A stretch of 64,000 bases of DNA. Origin: Listeria monocytogenes. Its GTDB lineage: Bacteria; Bacillota; Bacilli; Lactobacillales; Listeriaceae. The translations under genes and the position numbers were made by a program. The DNA lies in assembly GCF_900187225.1 (NCBI RefSeq), contig NZ_LT906436.1, positions 310,001 through 374,000 on the forward strand. Direction: 5' to 3'. The notes under the pieces are model-generated. The model did no database searches. It was not told where the DNA came from and worked only from the letters and a program-made list of their open reading frames with translations. How positions within the stretch are numbered: position 1 is the stretch's first letter; the number at the start of each line of letters is the position of its first letter. Below, in pieces: positions 9,725-18,303 of the stretch.

Positions 9725-12700
9725 TTACAGTGCTCCTTCAAATTCATTAATATATTCTTTTGTCGCTAGACTAGATATCTTTACTAAAATTTGTGGTGAA
9801 ACATTTATTTTACCGTTCAGATTACGCCATGTTTCACCAACAATTTCTTTGGTTTTGCTTTCAAAAAATTTGTCATTATCAAGGATGTTTTCGTTATTAA
9901 CGATAACTTTATCAATACCTTCTTTTGCTCCTTTCAAAACATTGTATAATCCTATATTGTCACTAGGTTTTCTTAAGTTAAGACGTTTTGCAACACGAGC
10001 ATATTTATGATCACCAGAAAAGTTAGCTGCAAGTTGCCTATTTTTACGATTCAATTCACCAATTTGACGAAGTATTTTCTTATATTCTTCATCCATTGTT
10101 TTGATAAACTGCCAATCATTATTTTCAGACATATTTTGCTTCATCATAATCCGCTTGAATTCTTCTAAAAGTGAGATATATTCGGGGTCCTTTTTATCCC
10201 AATTTTCTTTTAGACCACTGGCTACCTTCTTTTTCGTTTCTTGCAAGTCGTTAGCGGCCAACTGAAGTTCGGCTTCACCGGTTTTCACAAAGATGAAATC
10301 AGCATCATCCATTACCAAATTTAATAACTCTTCACCAGAAGTATCATCTGCATTTTCTAGCTGATTTAGAGTAGAAATTCGTTGTATCAACATAGTTAGC
10401 ATTTTAGATACTAGTGTTAAGTCAATTCTCTGTAGTATTTCATTGTGCCCTAATAGACGAGCTAGTTGAAAATTATCTTTAATAGTTATCAATGCCATGC
10501 GTAATTCATTCAACGTTTTACGATCAGTAATATCCGATATGGTTTGACTAAAAACCTCCAAATTGTCGGTAGGGTAGTCAATCAACACGCTATCCGCCTC
10601 ATCTAATTTTTGGTTGATTTCATCGGTTGATACGAATAGACTTCCGAAAATATTTTTAGCATCTTCTCCAGTAATACCTGTGTCGTATTCCCTTGTTAGC
10701 TCCTCAAGATATGCTTGATTTGTTTTATCGAATTCATGTGATATATCAGCAAAATCAACGACGTATCCTTGCTTATAATCACGATATGGACGATTGACCC
10801 GTGTTAAGGTTTGCAGTAAATTATGAGCTTTAATTTTCCGTCCTAGGTATAGTTTTTTTAGTCGAGGAGCATTAAATCCTGTGAGTAACATAGAATATAC
10901 AAATAAGAAATCAACACTTCCTGATTTAAATGTCTTAACCTTTCTTTTATTTTCTTCTTGATCGTGTAAGACTAACTCAGCTGTATATCCATAAGTTGCA
11001 GCGTATTTTTCATTAAATTGTTTGAATAATTCTTTAGCCTGTTCAGAAGAACTTGCCACGATCATAGCTCCTATAGATTCATCACCCTGAGCAATACGAA
11101 ACCTTTTAAGGTCGGTTAGGATATATTTAAGCATAGGATCAACAAACTTAGGATGGGCATAGATCATTTTCTTATTTAGAGCCCCTTGTTGAACCTGTAT
11201 TTCTTGAAGTTTTGAGTGTAATTCTGCTTTATATTGAGTTTCAATATCTTCACGAATCAAACGCAAAGTGAATCCATCTGCAATGGAATCATTGTAATAA
11301 TACTTATGAATATACTCTCCAAAAATATTACGAGTAGTCTTTAAATCTGCATTTTCAAGAACTTCTTCACCAGAAGAATCAAATTTTTTAGGAGCGATTA
11401 GTGGTGTTCCTGTCAGTGCGATTTTAATTGAGTCTTTATCAGCGTTGTAAAGATTAGCTAAGTAAGATCCTTTAGGATTATATGAACGGTGTGCTTCATC
11501 AATGAAGTAAATATTTTGTTCACGTAATTCATAACCAGATTTATTGATGAAACTGGTTTCGTTTTTAAATTTTTGTATATTTACTACTGCAACATCATGT
11601 GTGAATGGCTGACTCAATTCGTAAGAGGAAGATATTTTCTTCACAGTTAATCCACGCTTCATAAATTCTTCGGCTGCCTGGTCAGCCAAATCTAATCGAT
11701 CCACAACAAAATAGAAGTGAGGAATAATATCTTTCTTTTGATAAACATCTTTAAGATATCTAATATTGTGATACGCTAGTGCAGTTTTACCAGATCCTTG
11801 AGTATGCCAAATAACGCCCTTCTTAATCCCTTCTTCTAATTTATTTTCAATGGCTTTAGTTGCAAAAAATTGAGGATAACGCATCACATGTTTTTGGATA
11901 TCTAATGAACCATTAGATTTATCAAATTCGTTAACATAAACTAAACCATATTGGATAAAGAATAAGATTCGCTCTTTCGTTAAAAGTGACGATAAAATTT
12001 TATTGGTAGGTGTCGTACTTTCCAAATTAGTTTGGAATTCTCGACTGTTTTTAAGGATTTGTTTGTTCAAGTCTTTTAAAATACAATCAACTTTTATATC
12101 ATCAAGTGGAGTAACATTAAATACTGAAGCTTCTTGTTCCTTAAAAGAGTTAAACATCAAGTTACTTAAATTAGGTGTTGTATAATATGCCCCTTGTAAT
12201 TGTCCTAATGTGGAATCATAAGGCATGTTATCACTAAAAATCATTAGTTGAGTGATATTGTTGAAACGACGAAATGCTTTCTTTTTGAGACGAGTTATCG
12301 TTCTTTTAGACTCTGACTTAATTCCTGTAAGTCCATCACGTATTACGTTTGGCTGTTTAACTTCTACAAATACGAGGGGTAATCCATTAATAAAAATGGT
12401 GATGTCTGGTCGAAATTTTTCATCATCACGTTCATGTTCTACTTCTGCAGCAATTTGCCACACATTTTTATTTGGCTGGATAAAATCAATTAATTTGTGT
12501 TCTCCATTTGTAAGCCGCTCATAGAAAGAGCGACCTAAATCATCTTGATCAAGCTCTGATTTTATATTTTTAAATTCATTTTCAAAATCTGCTTCAGGAT
12601 TAAATCTAGTAAATTGACTCTTGAAAACATCTGTTATAATCCCCGTGTCTTCATCAATATTTAAGTTTTTCAAAGAAAGATACTCATAACTTAAACGTGT

Positions 12701-12763
12701 TAGATGCGCCATTGCAGGAATCTGAACACGGGTAAGTTCATGAAATTTCTTATTCGCTGTCAT
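9725..12763 (-). CDS. hsdR: Type I restriction endonuclease subunit HsdR
   Basis: 1012 aa, normal HsdR length. The N-terminal PD-(D/E)xK nuclease is visible as Asp120, Glu134 and Lys136 (RPDITIF...VFVEVK). The SF2 translocase has Walker A HTQGSGKTALAYH (~320-332), a DEAH box (FIDEAHRSYNP) and the later motif TLTRVNRPYRD. The C-terminal third is helical and binds the methylase core. The enzyme translocates and cuts unmodified foreign DNA. First gene of the leftward hsdRMS operon; its promoter must lie in 12764-12900. The flanks of this operon are decayed but the operon is intact, which suggests selection for it. Confidence 0.95.
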   Translation of the reverse strand: MTANKKFHELTRVQIPAMAHLTRLSYEYLSLKNLNIDEDTGIITDVFKSQFTRFNPEADFENEFKNIKSELDQDDLGRSFYERLTNGEHKLIDFIQPNKNVWQIAAEVEHERDDEKFRPDITIFINGLPLVFVEVKQPNVIRDGLTGIKSESKRTITRLKKKAFRRFNNITQLMIFSDNMPYDSTLGQLQGAYYTTPNLSNLMFNSFKEQEASVFNVTPLDDIKVDCILKDLNKQILKNSREFQTNLESTTPTNKILSSLLTKERILFFIQYGLVYVNEFDKSNGSLDIQKHVMRYPQFFATKAIENKLEEGIKKGVIWHTQGSGKTALAYHNIRYLKDVYQKKDIIPHFYFVVDRLDLADQAAEEFMKRGLTVKKISSSYELSQPFTHDVAVVNIQKFKNETSFINKSGYELREQNIYFIDEAHRSYNPKGSYLANLYNADKDSIKIALTGTPLIAPKKFDSSGEEVLENADLKTTRNIFGEYIHKYYYNDSIADGFTLRLIREDIETQYKAELHSKLQEIQVQQGALNKKMIYAHPKFVDPMLKYILTDLKRFRIAQGDESIGAMIVASSSEQAKELFKQFNEKYAATYGYTAELVLHDQEENKRKVKTFKSGSVDFLFVYSMLLTGFNAPRLKKLYLGRKIKAHNLLQTLTRVNRPYRDYKQGYVVDFADISHEFDKTNQAYLEELTREYDTGITGEDAKNIFGSLFVSTDEINQKLDEADSVLIDYPTDNLEVFSQTISDITDRKTLNELRMALITIKDNFQLARLLGHNEILQRIDLTLVSKMLTMLIQRISTLNQLENADDTSGEELLNLVMDDADFIFVKTGEAELQLAANDLQETKKKVASGLKENWDKKDPEYISLLEEFKRIMMKQNMSENNDWQFIKTMDEEYKKILRQIGELNRKNRQLAANFSGDHKYARVAKRLNLRKPSDNIGLYNVLKGAKEGIDKVIVNNENILDNDKFFESKTKEIVGETWRNLNGKINVSPQILVKISSLATKEYINEFEGAL

Positions 12764-13115
12764 AATATAACCCCAATCAAACGTTATTTTCCGAAAATTA
12801 CTACCATTATTATGATGAATATGTTTTATTTAGTCCTGTTTCAATAGGTTCCATATAAGTCTATTTTAGAGCAAAATGGAACAAAAAGATAGTTTGTTAA
12901 CATGGATAGATACTAATTGAAAATAAACAATTTCAAAAGCAGATAATTTTTTTCGTGATTATTGTAATAAGACTAAGAAATTGATATTTCATGTTATCAA
13001 AATAATATCCAAAATAGGTAGATATATTTTTTAGCAATATTTATGATGCAACATTAGTACATTTATGTTATAACGGTTTTGAAATACTATAAATTATTAA
13101 GTGAGGTATGCTGTT
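12764..13115. other. AT-rich intergenic region upstream of hsdR
   Basis: 352 bp, very AT-rich, with divergent transcription: the leftward hsdR promoter and a rightward promoter for the broken gene at 13116. I see no further open frame or strong repeat. Confidence 0.5.
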
Positions 13116-13403
13116 ATGAATATAACAATGTATACCGAGGAAACAGCTAGCAGTTGGAAATGGTTTTTCAGTCCTGAAACACAAGAAGATATAGAATTTG
13201 CTATTCATGTATAGAAGGGGTATGTCGAAAATGATTTACTTTGTTATGTTACTACTGACGTAGGTTTTTTAACCTTTAAAGCAACAAATGGAAAAACTAT
13301 TAAACGAATGTTTAAAAACAAGTCTGGGTTGCTATGGGTATTTGGCATTAAGATTACAAATGGAATTTATATTACTCTACTACACTATGCTAAATCATTA
13401 TAA
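13116..13403 (+). pseudogene. Broken 95-codon gene with one in-frame amber; possible toxin partner
   Basis: The frame runs from ATG 13116 (GTGAGG upstream) to TAA 13401 and is interrupted only by TAG at 13212-13214, after residue 32. Before it: MNITMYTEETASSWKWFFS. After it: a soluble stretch ending YITLLHYAKSL. I do not recognise the family with confidence. A small gene directly upstream of an XRE-type antitoxin-like remnant suggests a toxin-antitoxin pair in which this would be the toxin. A point mutation or read-through would each explain the single stop; a sequencing error is also possible. Confidence 0.5.
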
Positions 13404-13411
13404 AACTGCTA

Positions 13412-13425
13412 GCCGACTAGTCGGC
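13412..13425. repeat. 14-bp perfect palindrome
   Basis: GCCGACTAGTCGGC between the two broken small genes, GC-rich against an AT-rich background. Candidate operator for the XRE-type regulator downstream, or the remains of a terminator stem. Confidence 0.5.
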
Positions 13426-13512
13426 CAAGATTGAAATTCATACTTCATTCCAATCTCTATATTTTATAGTCGTTCAAAACAATTATGATATTTGATTTAG
13501 GAGATGTAATTT

Positions 13513-13776
13513 ATGACTAGTGAAAAAAATAGTAAGTTTTAAAGATGCTACATTAAGGATCCCCAATTTTAGCATGAGGACTCAGATTAGAATTGCTGGA
13601 GAGATTCATAAAGCACGAAGTGATTTAGGCATAAGCCAATCTGATTGTCAAAAATGAGTGGAATTCCTCAAAAAACGATTTCTTGAATTGAAACGGGAGT
13701 ATCTGTACCAAATTTCAAAACGGTTATTTCGCTTGTTGAGGCACTAAAAAAGGAAGTGGTATTCAACTTGATTTAG
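13513..13776 (+). pseudogene. XRE/HipB-like antitoxin regulator remnant
   Basis: Frame-broken helix-turn-helix gene. Pieces are clear: SFKDATLRIPNFSMRTQI, then RIAGEIHKARSDLGISQS, then a short deletion and stop near 13653, then GIPQKTIS-stop-IETGVSVPNFKT and VEALKKEVVFNLI. A one-base insertion in the poly-A after the start also breaks the N-terminus. The pattern is that of small XRE antitoxin-type proteins (Q-S...I-S...I-E-T-G). At least three lesions, so it is dead. It follows the broken gene at 13116 and was probably its partner. Confidence 0.75.
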
Positions 13777-13821
13777 GTTAATTGAACCTACTATATTCAA
13801 AAAATCATAATTAGGAAAGAA

Positions 13822-13850
13822 CTTGGGACGTAAGTCCCAAACTCTTTTTT
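13822..13850 (+). terminator. Terminator after the XRE remnant
   Basis: TTGGGAC-GTAA-GTCCCAA stem followed by a T-rich run, near the right end of the island. Confidence 0.7.
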
Positions 13851-14027
13851 AATTCCTAAACTGTTAGTTTTGCTACTGGTTGAAGAATGAAACATATAAT
13901 GAGGATATTGCTACTATAAAAGAAAGCTGATATTAAGAAGAAGTAATGATTAGAAAAAGGTAATAATGTTTTTCAAGATTATTAGTTAATAAAAAATTCA
14001 CCAAATATCATTCACTTCCGATACGCA
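13851..14027. other. Right-end spacer of the island
   Basis: AT-rich, with no supported gene, leading into the right attachment repeat. Confidence 0.5.
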
Positions 14028-14041
14028 GAGCCTTATCATAA
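14028..14041 (+). repeat. Right attachment-site repeat in an RlmH C-terminal remnant
   Basis: GAGCCTTATCATAA, identical to 5199-5212. In the rlmH frame the surrounding codons read Y-A-E-P-Y-H-K followed by TGA (14043-14045), so the fragment still encodes an RlmH tail. Either it is the resident tail displaced at integration or one carried by the element. Confidence 0.8.
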
Positions 14042-14064
14042 ATGAAGTAAATCGGATGAATGCG

Positions 14065-14562
14065 CTATTTCATCCGATTTTTCTTTTGTTCATAAATTCG
14101 CGAGTTTCTATCAGGAAAAGGGTAATCAATATCTAAAGCTTCTCGGGTAATTTGCTGAAATCCTTGTTTTTCATAAAAATAATGCGAGCGTTTTTCATTT
14201 TCAGGTGTATCCAAAATAATCCGAGAAAAATCATTCGCGGTGTAGTGTGTATAAAAAACATCAAATAATTGCTGACCAAGACGCACTGGATTCCCTCTGA
14301 ATTCGGGATAAGTGAAGAATTTTTTTAGAATAGCTGTTTCTTTATCAAATGGTAAGAGTGCAATCGAGCCAACTACTTTATTATCGTGCAGAGCAATCCA
14401 AAATTGACCGCCTTGCTTTTGATAATAATCTTCAATTTCAAAAATATCTGCTTGCTCAGCCATTTTAATATCTAGATTTGCTTCGATGTTTTGGCAGTAG
14501 TTGATTAAGTCGGTTAGTTCCGCTAAATGTTTTGGATTGTTTGCATAGTGTTTAATTTCCAT
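14065..14562 (-). CDS. GNAT-family N-acetyltransferase
   Basis: 165 aa GNAT fold. Visible are the central strands (FWIALHDNKVVGSIALLPF), an acetyl-CoA loop-like segment (YPEFRGNPVRLGQQLFDV, slightly degenerate against Q/R-x-x-G-x-A/G) and the C-terminal YFYEKQGFQQI. The substrate is unknown; small-molecule or protein acetylation cannot be told apart from sequence. It is the first chromosomal gene to the right of the rlmH island and lies divergently from the LysR gene, 150 bp away, so the regulator may control it. Confidence 0.85.
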   Translation of the reverse strand: MEIKHYANNPKHLAELTDLINYCQNIEANLDIKMAEQADIFEIEDYYQKQGGQFWIALHDNKVVGSIALLPFDKETAILKKFFTYPEFRGNPVRLGQQLFDVFYTHYTANDFSRIILDTPENEKRSHYFYEKQGFQQITREALDIDYPFPDRNSRIYEQKKNRMK

Positions 14563-14715
14563 TAGTTACCCAACTTTCTTTTTATTGTATTAAGTAATAT
14601 TTGACTTATTTCTTAGTACAATTTATACTACATCAAAAATACAGTTCTGAATAACGAAAAAAATCGAATGTATGATTCGGTTTTTTTGAACTATTGGAAA
14701 GGCAGGGAAATGCTA

Positions 14716-15603
14716 ATGGACTTGAAAAATTTACTGACCTTTAAGACGATTTTAGAAACGGGAAGTTTTCAAGAAGCTGCTCGAAAATTAAATTATGCTC
14801 AATCCACTGTAACTACACAAATCCAGCAATTAGAACAAGAGCTTCAAGTTAAATTATTTGATAAAATTGGTCGGAAAATGCTTTTGACATCTGCAGGTAG
14901 CGATTTGTTGCCTTCTGTGAATCAGATACTTGAAACATACAACACCATGAAAAACTATTCAAATAATGCGGAGTTAAAAGGTGAATTACGGATTGCCGTC
15001 CCCGAAAGTATACTCACATACCAAATGCAGTCCATTTTAAAGGAATTCCATGAAAAAGCTCCCAATGTAAAATTGTATTTAAAAACGTTAAATTGCTTTG
15101 AAATTCCGTACGAGGTTGAAAATGGTTTGGTTGATTTAGGTATTTATTACGATGTTGATGAAAAAAGTAATCAGATTACGAAAAGTAAATTGGGGTCGCA
15201 CGCTATTTCTATAATTGCGAGTGCTCAAAAAGAGATAGAGTCCATAAATTTTTTTAATGAAAATAAAGAATTTGATGTCTCTTTTTTATCGAATGATGTG
15301 AATAGTATTTATCAAAAACATTTTGAAGCGATGGTTAAAGAGCGGAATATCACCCTTAACCACCGAATCGAAGCAGGGAGTATTGAATCGATTAAACGAT
15401 GCGTGATTAATAATTTAGGTATTGCTGTTTTTCCGAATTTTGTGTTTGAGGAGGAGCTTGGAAAAGGGCTGATACGCAAGGTCCCAAGTCCTTTGGATAG
15501 TCAGGAAATAGCAACGGTTTATAGTTATCATGGAAAAAGATGGATGTCGCCGAATTTGACATATTTTATTGAGTTGTTGGAAACGAGAAAAGGGGAGTTC
15601 TGA
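14716..15603 (+). CDS. LysR-family transcriptional regulator
   Basis: 295 aa from ATG 14716, chosen because AGGGA lies 8 bases upstream; in-frame ATGs at 14668 and 14710 have no or poorly spaced sites. The N-terminal winged HTH is typical (FKTILETGSFQEAARKLN, then QSTVTTQIQQLEQEL and LFDKIGRKM). A periplasmic-binding-like effector domain covers ~90-290. Likely regulates itself and a divergent neighbour, here the GNAT gene; effector unknown. Confidence 0.9.
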   Translation: MDLKNLLTFKTILETGSFQEAARKLNYAQSTVTTQIQQLEQELQVKLFDKIGRKMLLTSAGSDLLPSVNQILETYNTMKNYSNNAELKGELRIAVPESILTYQMQSILKEFHEKAPNVKLYLKTLNCFEIPYEVENGLVDLGIYYDVDEKSNQITKSKLGSHAISIIASAQKEIESINFFNENKEFDVSFLSNDVNSIYQKHFEAMVKERNITLNHRIEAGSIESIKRCVINNLGIAVFPNFVFEEELGKGLIRKVPSPLDSQEIATVYSYHGKRWMSPNLTYFIELLETRKGEF

Positions 15604-15689
15604 CAAATTTGTTTGGAAATCAGTTATAATAATTAAGTAGATTTTTAACCCATAATCCCACACAAAATTAAGTTTTAGGAGTGTGAAAA

Positions 15690-16328
15690 ATGAAATTTCT
15701 AAAAAAACACGGCTTTTACTTCTTACTACTCGCTGTTCTAAGTGATTTCCTAACACCCTACATACTCGGAATCTTTTACCCAGAATTAAACCAAATGACG
15801 CGGGTTATGAGTGTGTTTGGGGATGTGGCTAGTCCGGTGCGGGGAGCGTTTTTGGTTTGGTCGGTGGTGTCTGGGGTGTTCTTTGTGCTCGCTTTGCCGG
15901 CGATTTATCAGAGCGTTGTTAAAACTTCGCGGACTTTGGCGATTTTGCTTGCTTCTGCGATTGGTTTGTATGGGATTGGCGATTGTATTTTTACGGGGTT
16001 GTTTAGTATTGATACGGAGCAGGCGAGCTGGACGTTTTCGACTTGGGTGCATAATATTGGCTCGGGGCTTGGTTATGCGGGATTTTTGATTTTTCCGTTG
16101 TTTCTGGTCATTCTTTACCGGAAAACTGGCGATAAATCCCGCAGCAATGTCTACTTAGTTTTACTCATTGTTAGTTTGCTGTCGGCTGGTGTTTATGGGC
16201 TTGCGCGGATTCCTGCTGTGAATGACTTGCCAGTTTTAGATAAAATTGGTTTTTGTCAGCGGATTAGTTTCTTTTTTAATTATTTACCGATTGTTATTTT
16301 TGGAATTGATCGGATTAGAAAACCCTAG
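15690..16328 (+). CDS. Six-helix membrane protein (DUF998-like)
   Basis: 212 aa with about six hydrophobic helices (near 8-28, 50-72, 80-102, 118-140, 150-170, 185-205). The layout, and a polar GDCIFTGLF loop, resemble the DUF998 family, whose function is not established. A start site AGGAGTGTGAAAA precedes the ATG. It lies after the LysR gene with an 86-bp gap and is closed by a hairpin shared with the convergent PTS operon. DUF998 assignment is by eye. Confidence 0.65.
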   Translation: MKFLKKHGFYFLLLAVLSDFLTPYILGIFYPELNQMTRVMSVFGDVASPVRGAFLVWSVVSGVFFVLALPAIYQSVVKTSRTLAILLASAIGLYGIGDCIFTGLFSIDTEQASWTFSTWVHNIGSGLGYAGFLIFPLFLVILYRKTGDKSRSNVYLVLLIVSLLSAGVYGLARIPAVNDLPVLDKIGFCQRISFFFNYLPIVIFGIDRIRKP

Positions 16329-16354
16329 ATTGTTTAAGAATCTAGGGTTTTTTG
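16320..16354. terminator. Bidirectional terminator
   Basis: AACCCTAGATT...AATCTAGGGTT followed by T6 on the plus strand and preceded by an A-rich run for the minus strand. It contains the stop of the membrane protein and serves the convergent regulator gene. Confidence 0.85.
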
Positions 16355-18205
16355 TTCGCAAAGTTCGATAAATTGCTGGAAATCTTCTTGTTTTGCTAGT
16401 TTTTTGACGAAGCTGCGTTCGTTTAAGATGGTTACGAGTTGACCGAATAATTCTTCAAAAGAGTTGTCGCGTTCTTCTTTCATAGTGAGCAGGAGGACGA
16501 GTTTGACGCGATTTCCGCCCCAGTCGATTGGTTTATCAAGTGAGCATACGGCGACGGCATTTTTTTTCGCGCTTCGCTGGATGGCATGCGGGATGGCGTA
16601 GTAGTTGCCGTAACAGGTGCTCGATAATTGTTCGCGCTCGAATACTTTTGCTACGTAATCGGGGTCGCAGTAGTCAAATGCAGTTAATTGCTCGCAAAGA
16701 AAGGTGATGGTTTCTTCTTTTGATTTGAAGTTTTGTTTTGGAAAGAACAGTTCTTTTTTGAAAAATTTTCTGGAAATCGAATCGGCTTTGGGCTTAGTTT
16801 CTAAAATGTGCTTGATCTTCTGTAAATCTGCTTCTGTTAAAAGTAAATCGTAATGATAGACCGGGATGTCGGTTGTTAAGTTTAATGGTTCGGCGGTGAT
16901 AATTAAATGGATTTCTTTGTCTAGGATGAATTGCTTGATGTCGAAAATTGACTGAGAAACGAGTAAATCAATCGAAAAATCTGGTATTTTCTTTAGTTGG
17001 TTATGAACCAAGCGTTGGCTGCCCGCGCCGTACGGGGAAACTAGGAGGATTTTTCGCTTTTTGCCGTGGTTGATTGTTTCCGAAGCGGACAGAAAATGCA
17101 GCGCGATATAGGCGATTTCGTCATCTGGGAAAGTAATCGCGAGCTCTTTTTGGATAAAGGCAGAGGCATAAACACTGACGTTGTAGATAAATGGAAACTT
17201 GTTTTTTAATTCTTCGGTGAGCGGGTTCGTTAAATATTGCTTATGATTGGCTCTTTTGTAAAGGGCTGAAATGTGGGCCACTAGATAGGTGGCTATTTTT
17301 TCGTCAGCTGAAAAGTCGATATGGAAGTTTTGATCCACTGCTTCAAGGAGCCGAGTGACAACGCTGCCAAAAACTTGCGCGTCAATGGTGGAAGTTGTCG
17401 TTAGTTTGCCGGAATAAAGCCGGGCGATATAGCTTAGTTCCTGGGTTGGGATATTGATTTGTAGTTCATTTTCTAACGTTTCTGCTAGATGCGCTGCCAT
17501 TTCAAGGCTAGTTTTATCTTGCTCGAGTAAAGCGGTTCGCTCTATATAGCTGCCCATACTGATTCGCTCAATTAAAACAGCAATATGCAAGATGAACGAA
17601 ATCGTCGAGAAATCATTCATGAAAAATTCGTGCTTTTTGTGGTAGGCAATAATGAGCTCGGAAAGTTGTTTTAGATTGCAGTAATCAAAGTAATCGGCGT
17701 ACTTATCAAGGCTTAATTGATGGTTTTCGATTTCTTGATTGAGGAACAGGTTGAAGATGCGTCGTTTTTCTTCTTCACCGCCCTCGGTTAGTAGTTCGTT
17801 GTTTTTTCGAATAATACAAAGCGACTCATCTTTTTCAGCGATAACGATGTTAAGCTCTTTAATAATACGAGCTAACGTCGATTCACTAATAAAAAATTGA
17901 TCCGCTAAATCATAGAAATTAGTATGATCTTGTTCGATAATATGGCGTAATAATTCAAAATGTAGATTTTCGTTATTTTTGGTTAGATTCATTTGTGAAA
18001 GCTGCTCGTTTGGCATTAGAAAATAGCCTTTTCCAGCTTTTGATGCGATGATTGTGGAACTAAATGACTGGTTAATTTGCATAATGTCATTTCGCACAGT
18101 TTTGGAAGAAACGCCTAACATTTCTGAAAGTGCTTTTGCTGTTACTGTCTTTTGGCTGTCGTTAAGCTTTTCTAACAATGAACGTTGCCTTTCTGAAATA
18201 GTCAT
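16334..18205 (-). CDS. LicR/MtlR-type PTS-regulated transcriptional activator
   Basis: 623 aa. Order: HTH (1-60, LLEKLNDSQKTVTAKALSEMLG split by turn), a second winged/Mga-like HTH (~80-160), two PRDs (~170-390; conserved His in FILHIAVLIERIS, VAHISALYKRANH and IALHFLSAS), an EIIB-like domain (~395-480) and an EIIA domain (~490-620; active His in YAIPHAIQRS). Because it carries DNA-binding HTHs rather than a CAT RNA-binding domain, it should be a DNA-binding activator of LicR type. The EIIB domain has Ser where the phosphorylated Cys is expected (VSPYGAGSQ). Last gene of the leftward PTS operon, with a possible promoter of its own. Confidence 0.88.
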   Translation of the reverse strand: MTISERQRSLLEKLNDSQKTVTAKALSEMLGVSSKTVRNDIMQINQSFSSTIIASKAGKGYFLMPNEQLSQMNLTKNNENLHFELLRHIIEQDHTNFYDLADQFFISESTLARIIKELNIVIAEKDESLCIIRKNNELLTEGGEEEKRRIFNLFLNQEIENHQLSLDKYADYFDYCNLKQLSELIIAYHKKHEFFMNDFSTISFILHIAVLIERISMGSYIERTALLEQDKTSLEMAAHLAETLENELQINIPTQELSYIARLYSGKLTTTSTIDAQVFGSVVTRLLEAVDQNFHIDFSADEKIATYLVAHISALYKRANHKQYLTNPLTEELKNKFPFIYNVSVYASAFIQKELAITFPDDEIAYIALHFLSASETINHGKKRKILLVSPYGAGSQRLVHNQLKKIPDFSIDLLVSQSIFDIKQFILDKEIHLIITAEPLNLTTDIPVYHYDLLLTEADLQKIKHILETKPKADSISRKFFKKELFFPKQNFKSKEETITFLCEQLTAFDYCDPDYVAKVFEREQLSSTCYGNYYAIPHAIQRSAKKNAVAVCSLDKPIDWGGNRVKLVLLLTMKEERDNSFEELFGQLVTILNERSFVKKLAKQEDFQQFIELCEQKTLDS

Positions 18206-18303
18206 TATATCCCCCCTAATTCTCCCTTAACCTATTGTTATTATACAACACCAAATAGAGAAAGAGACGAGTTTTTTTGTCCCAATCTCTATTTAAGTGA
18301 CTA
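18206..18303 (-). promoter_or_regulatory. Hairpin and promoter between EIIC and the regulator gene
   Basis: On the minus strand an imperfect stem AAATAGAGA...TCTCTATTT around A7 follows the EIIC stop. It is followed by TATAAT and a GGGGGG ribosome site for the regulator. The stem lacks a trailing T run, so it is more likely an RNA-stability or attenuation structure than a full terminator. Confidence 0.45.

Larger units (their letters stand above)
5199..14045. mobile_element. SCC-like genomic island inserted at the rlmH 3' end
   Basis: About 8.8 kb bounded by the 14-bp direct repeat. The left copy lies in the intact rlmH C-terminus. The right copy sits in a detached fragment reading Y-A-E-P-Y-H-K-stop, so it still codes an RlmH tail. 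Inside are a decayed large serine recombinase next to the left end, hsdR-hsdM-hsdS, and two broken small genes. Gene site, repeat sequence, recombinase class and type I R-M cargo all match the pattern of staphylococcal cassette chromosomes. It cannot be self-mobile now because the recombinase lacks its catalytic domain and is broken. Whether the recombinase is truly Ccr-related needs a phylogeny. Confidence 0.75.

Noticed and set aside
13116-13403. Programmed read-through or pyrrolysine-like recoding at the single TAG
   Set aside because: The neighbouring gene is clearly decayed and no recoding signal is visible; a simple nonsense mutation is more likely.
15786-16089. Open frames on both strands within the DUF998-like gene
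   Set aside because: Arg- and Cys-rich shadow translations of the membrane-protein gene.
18206-18303. Full rho-independent terminator after EIIC
   Set aside because: The stem is imperfect and no T run follows it on the transcribed strand.
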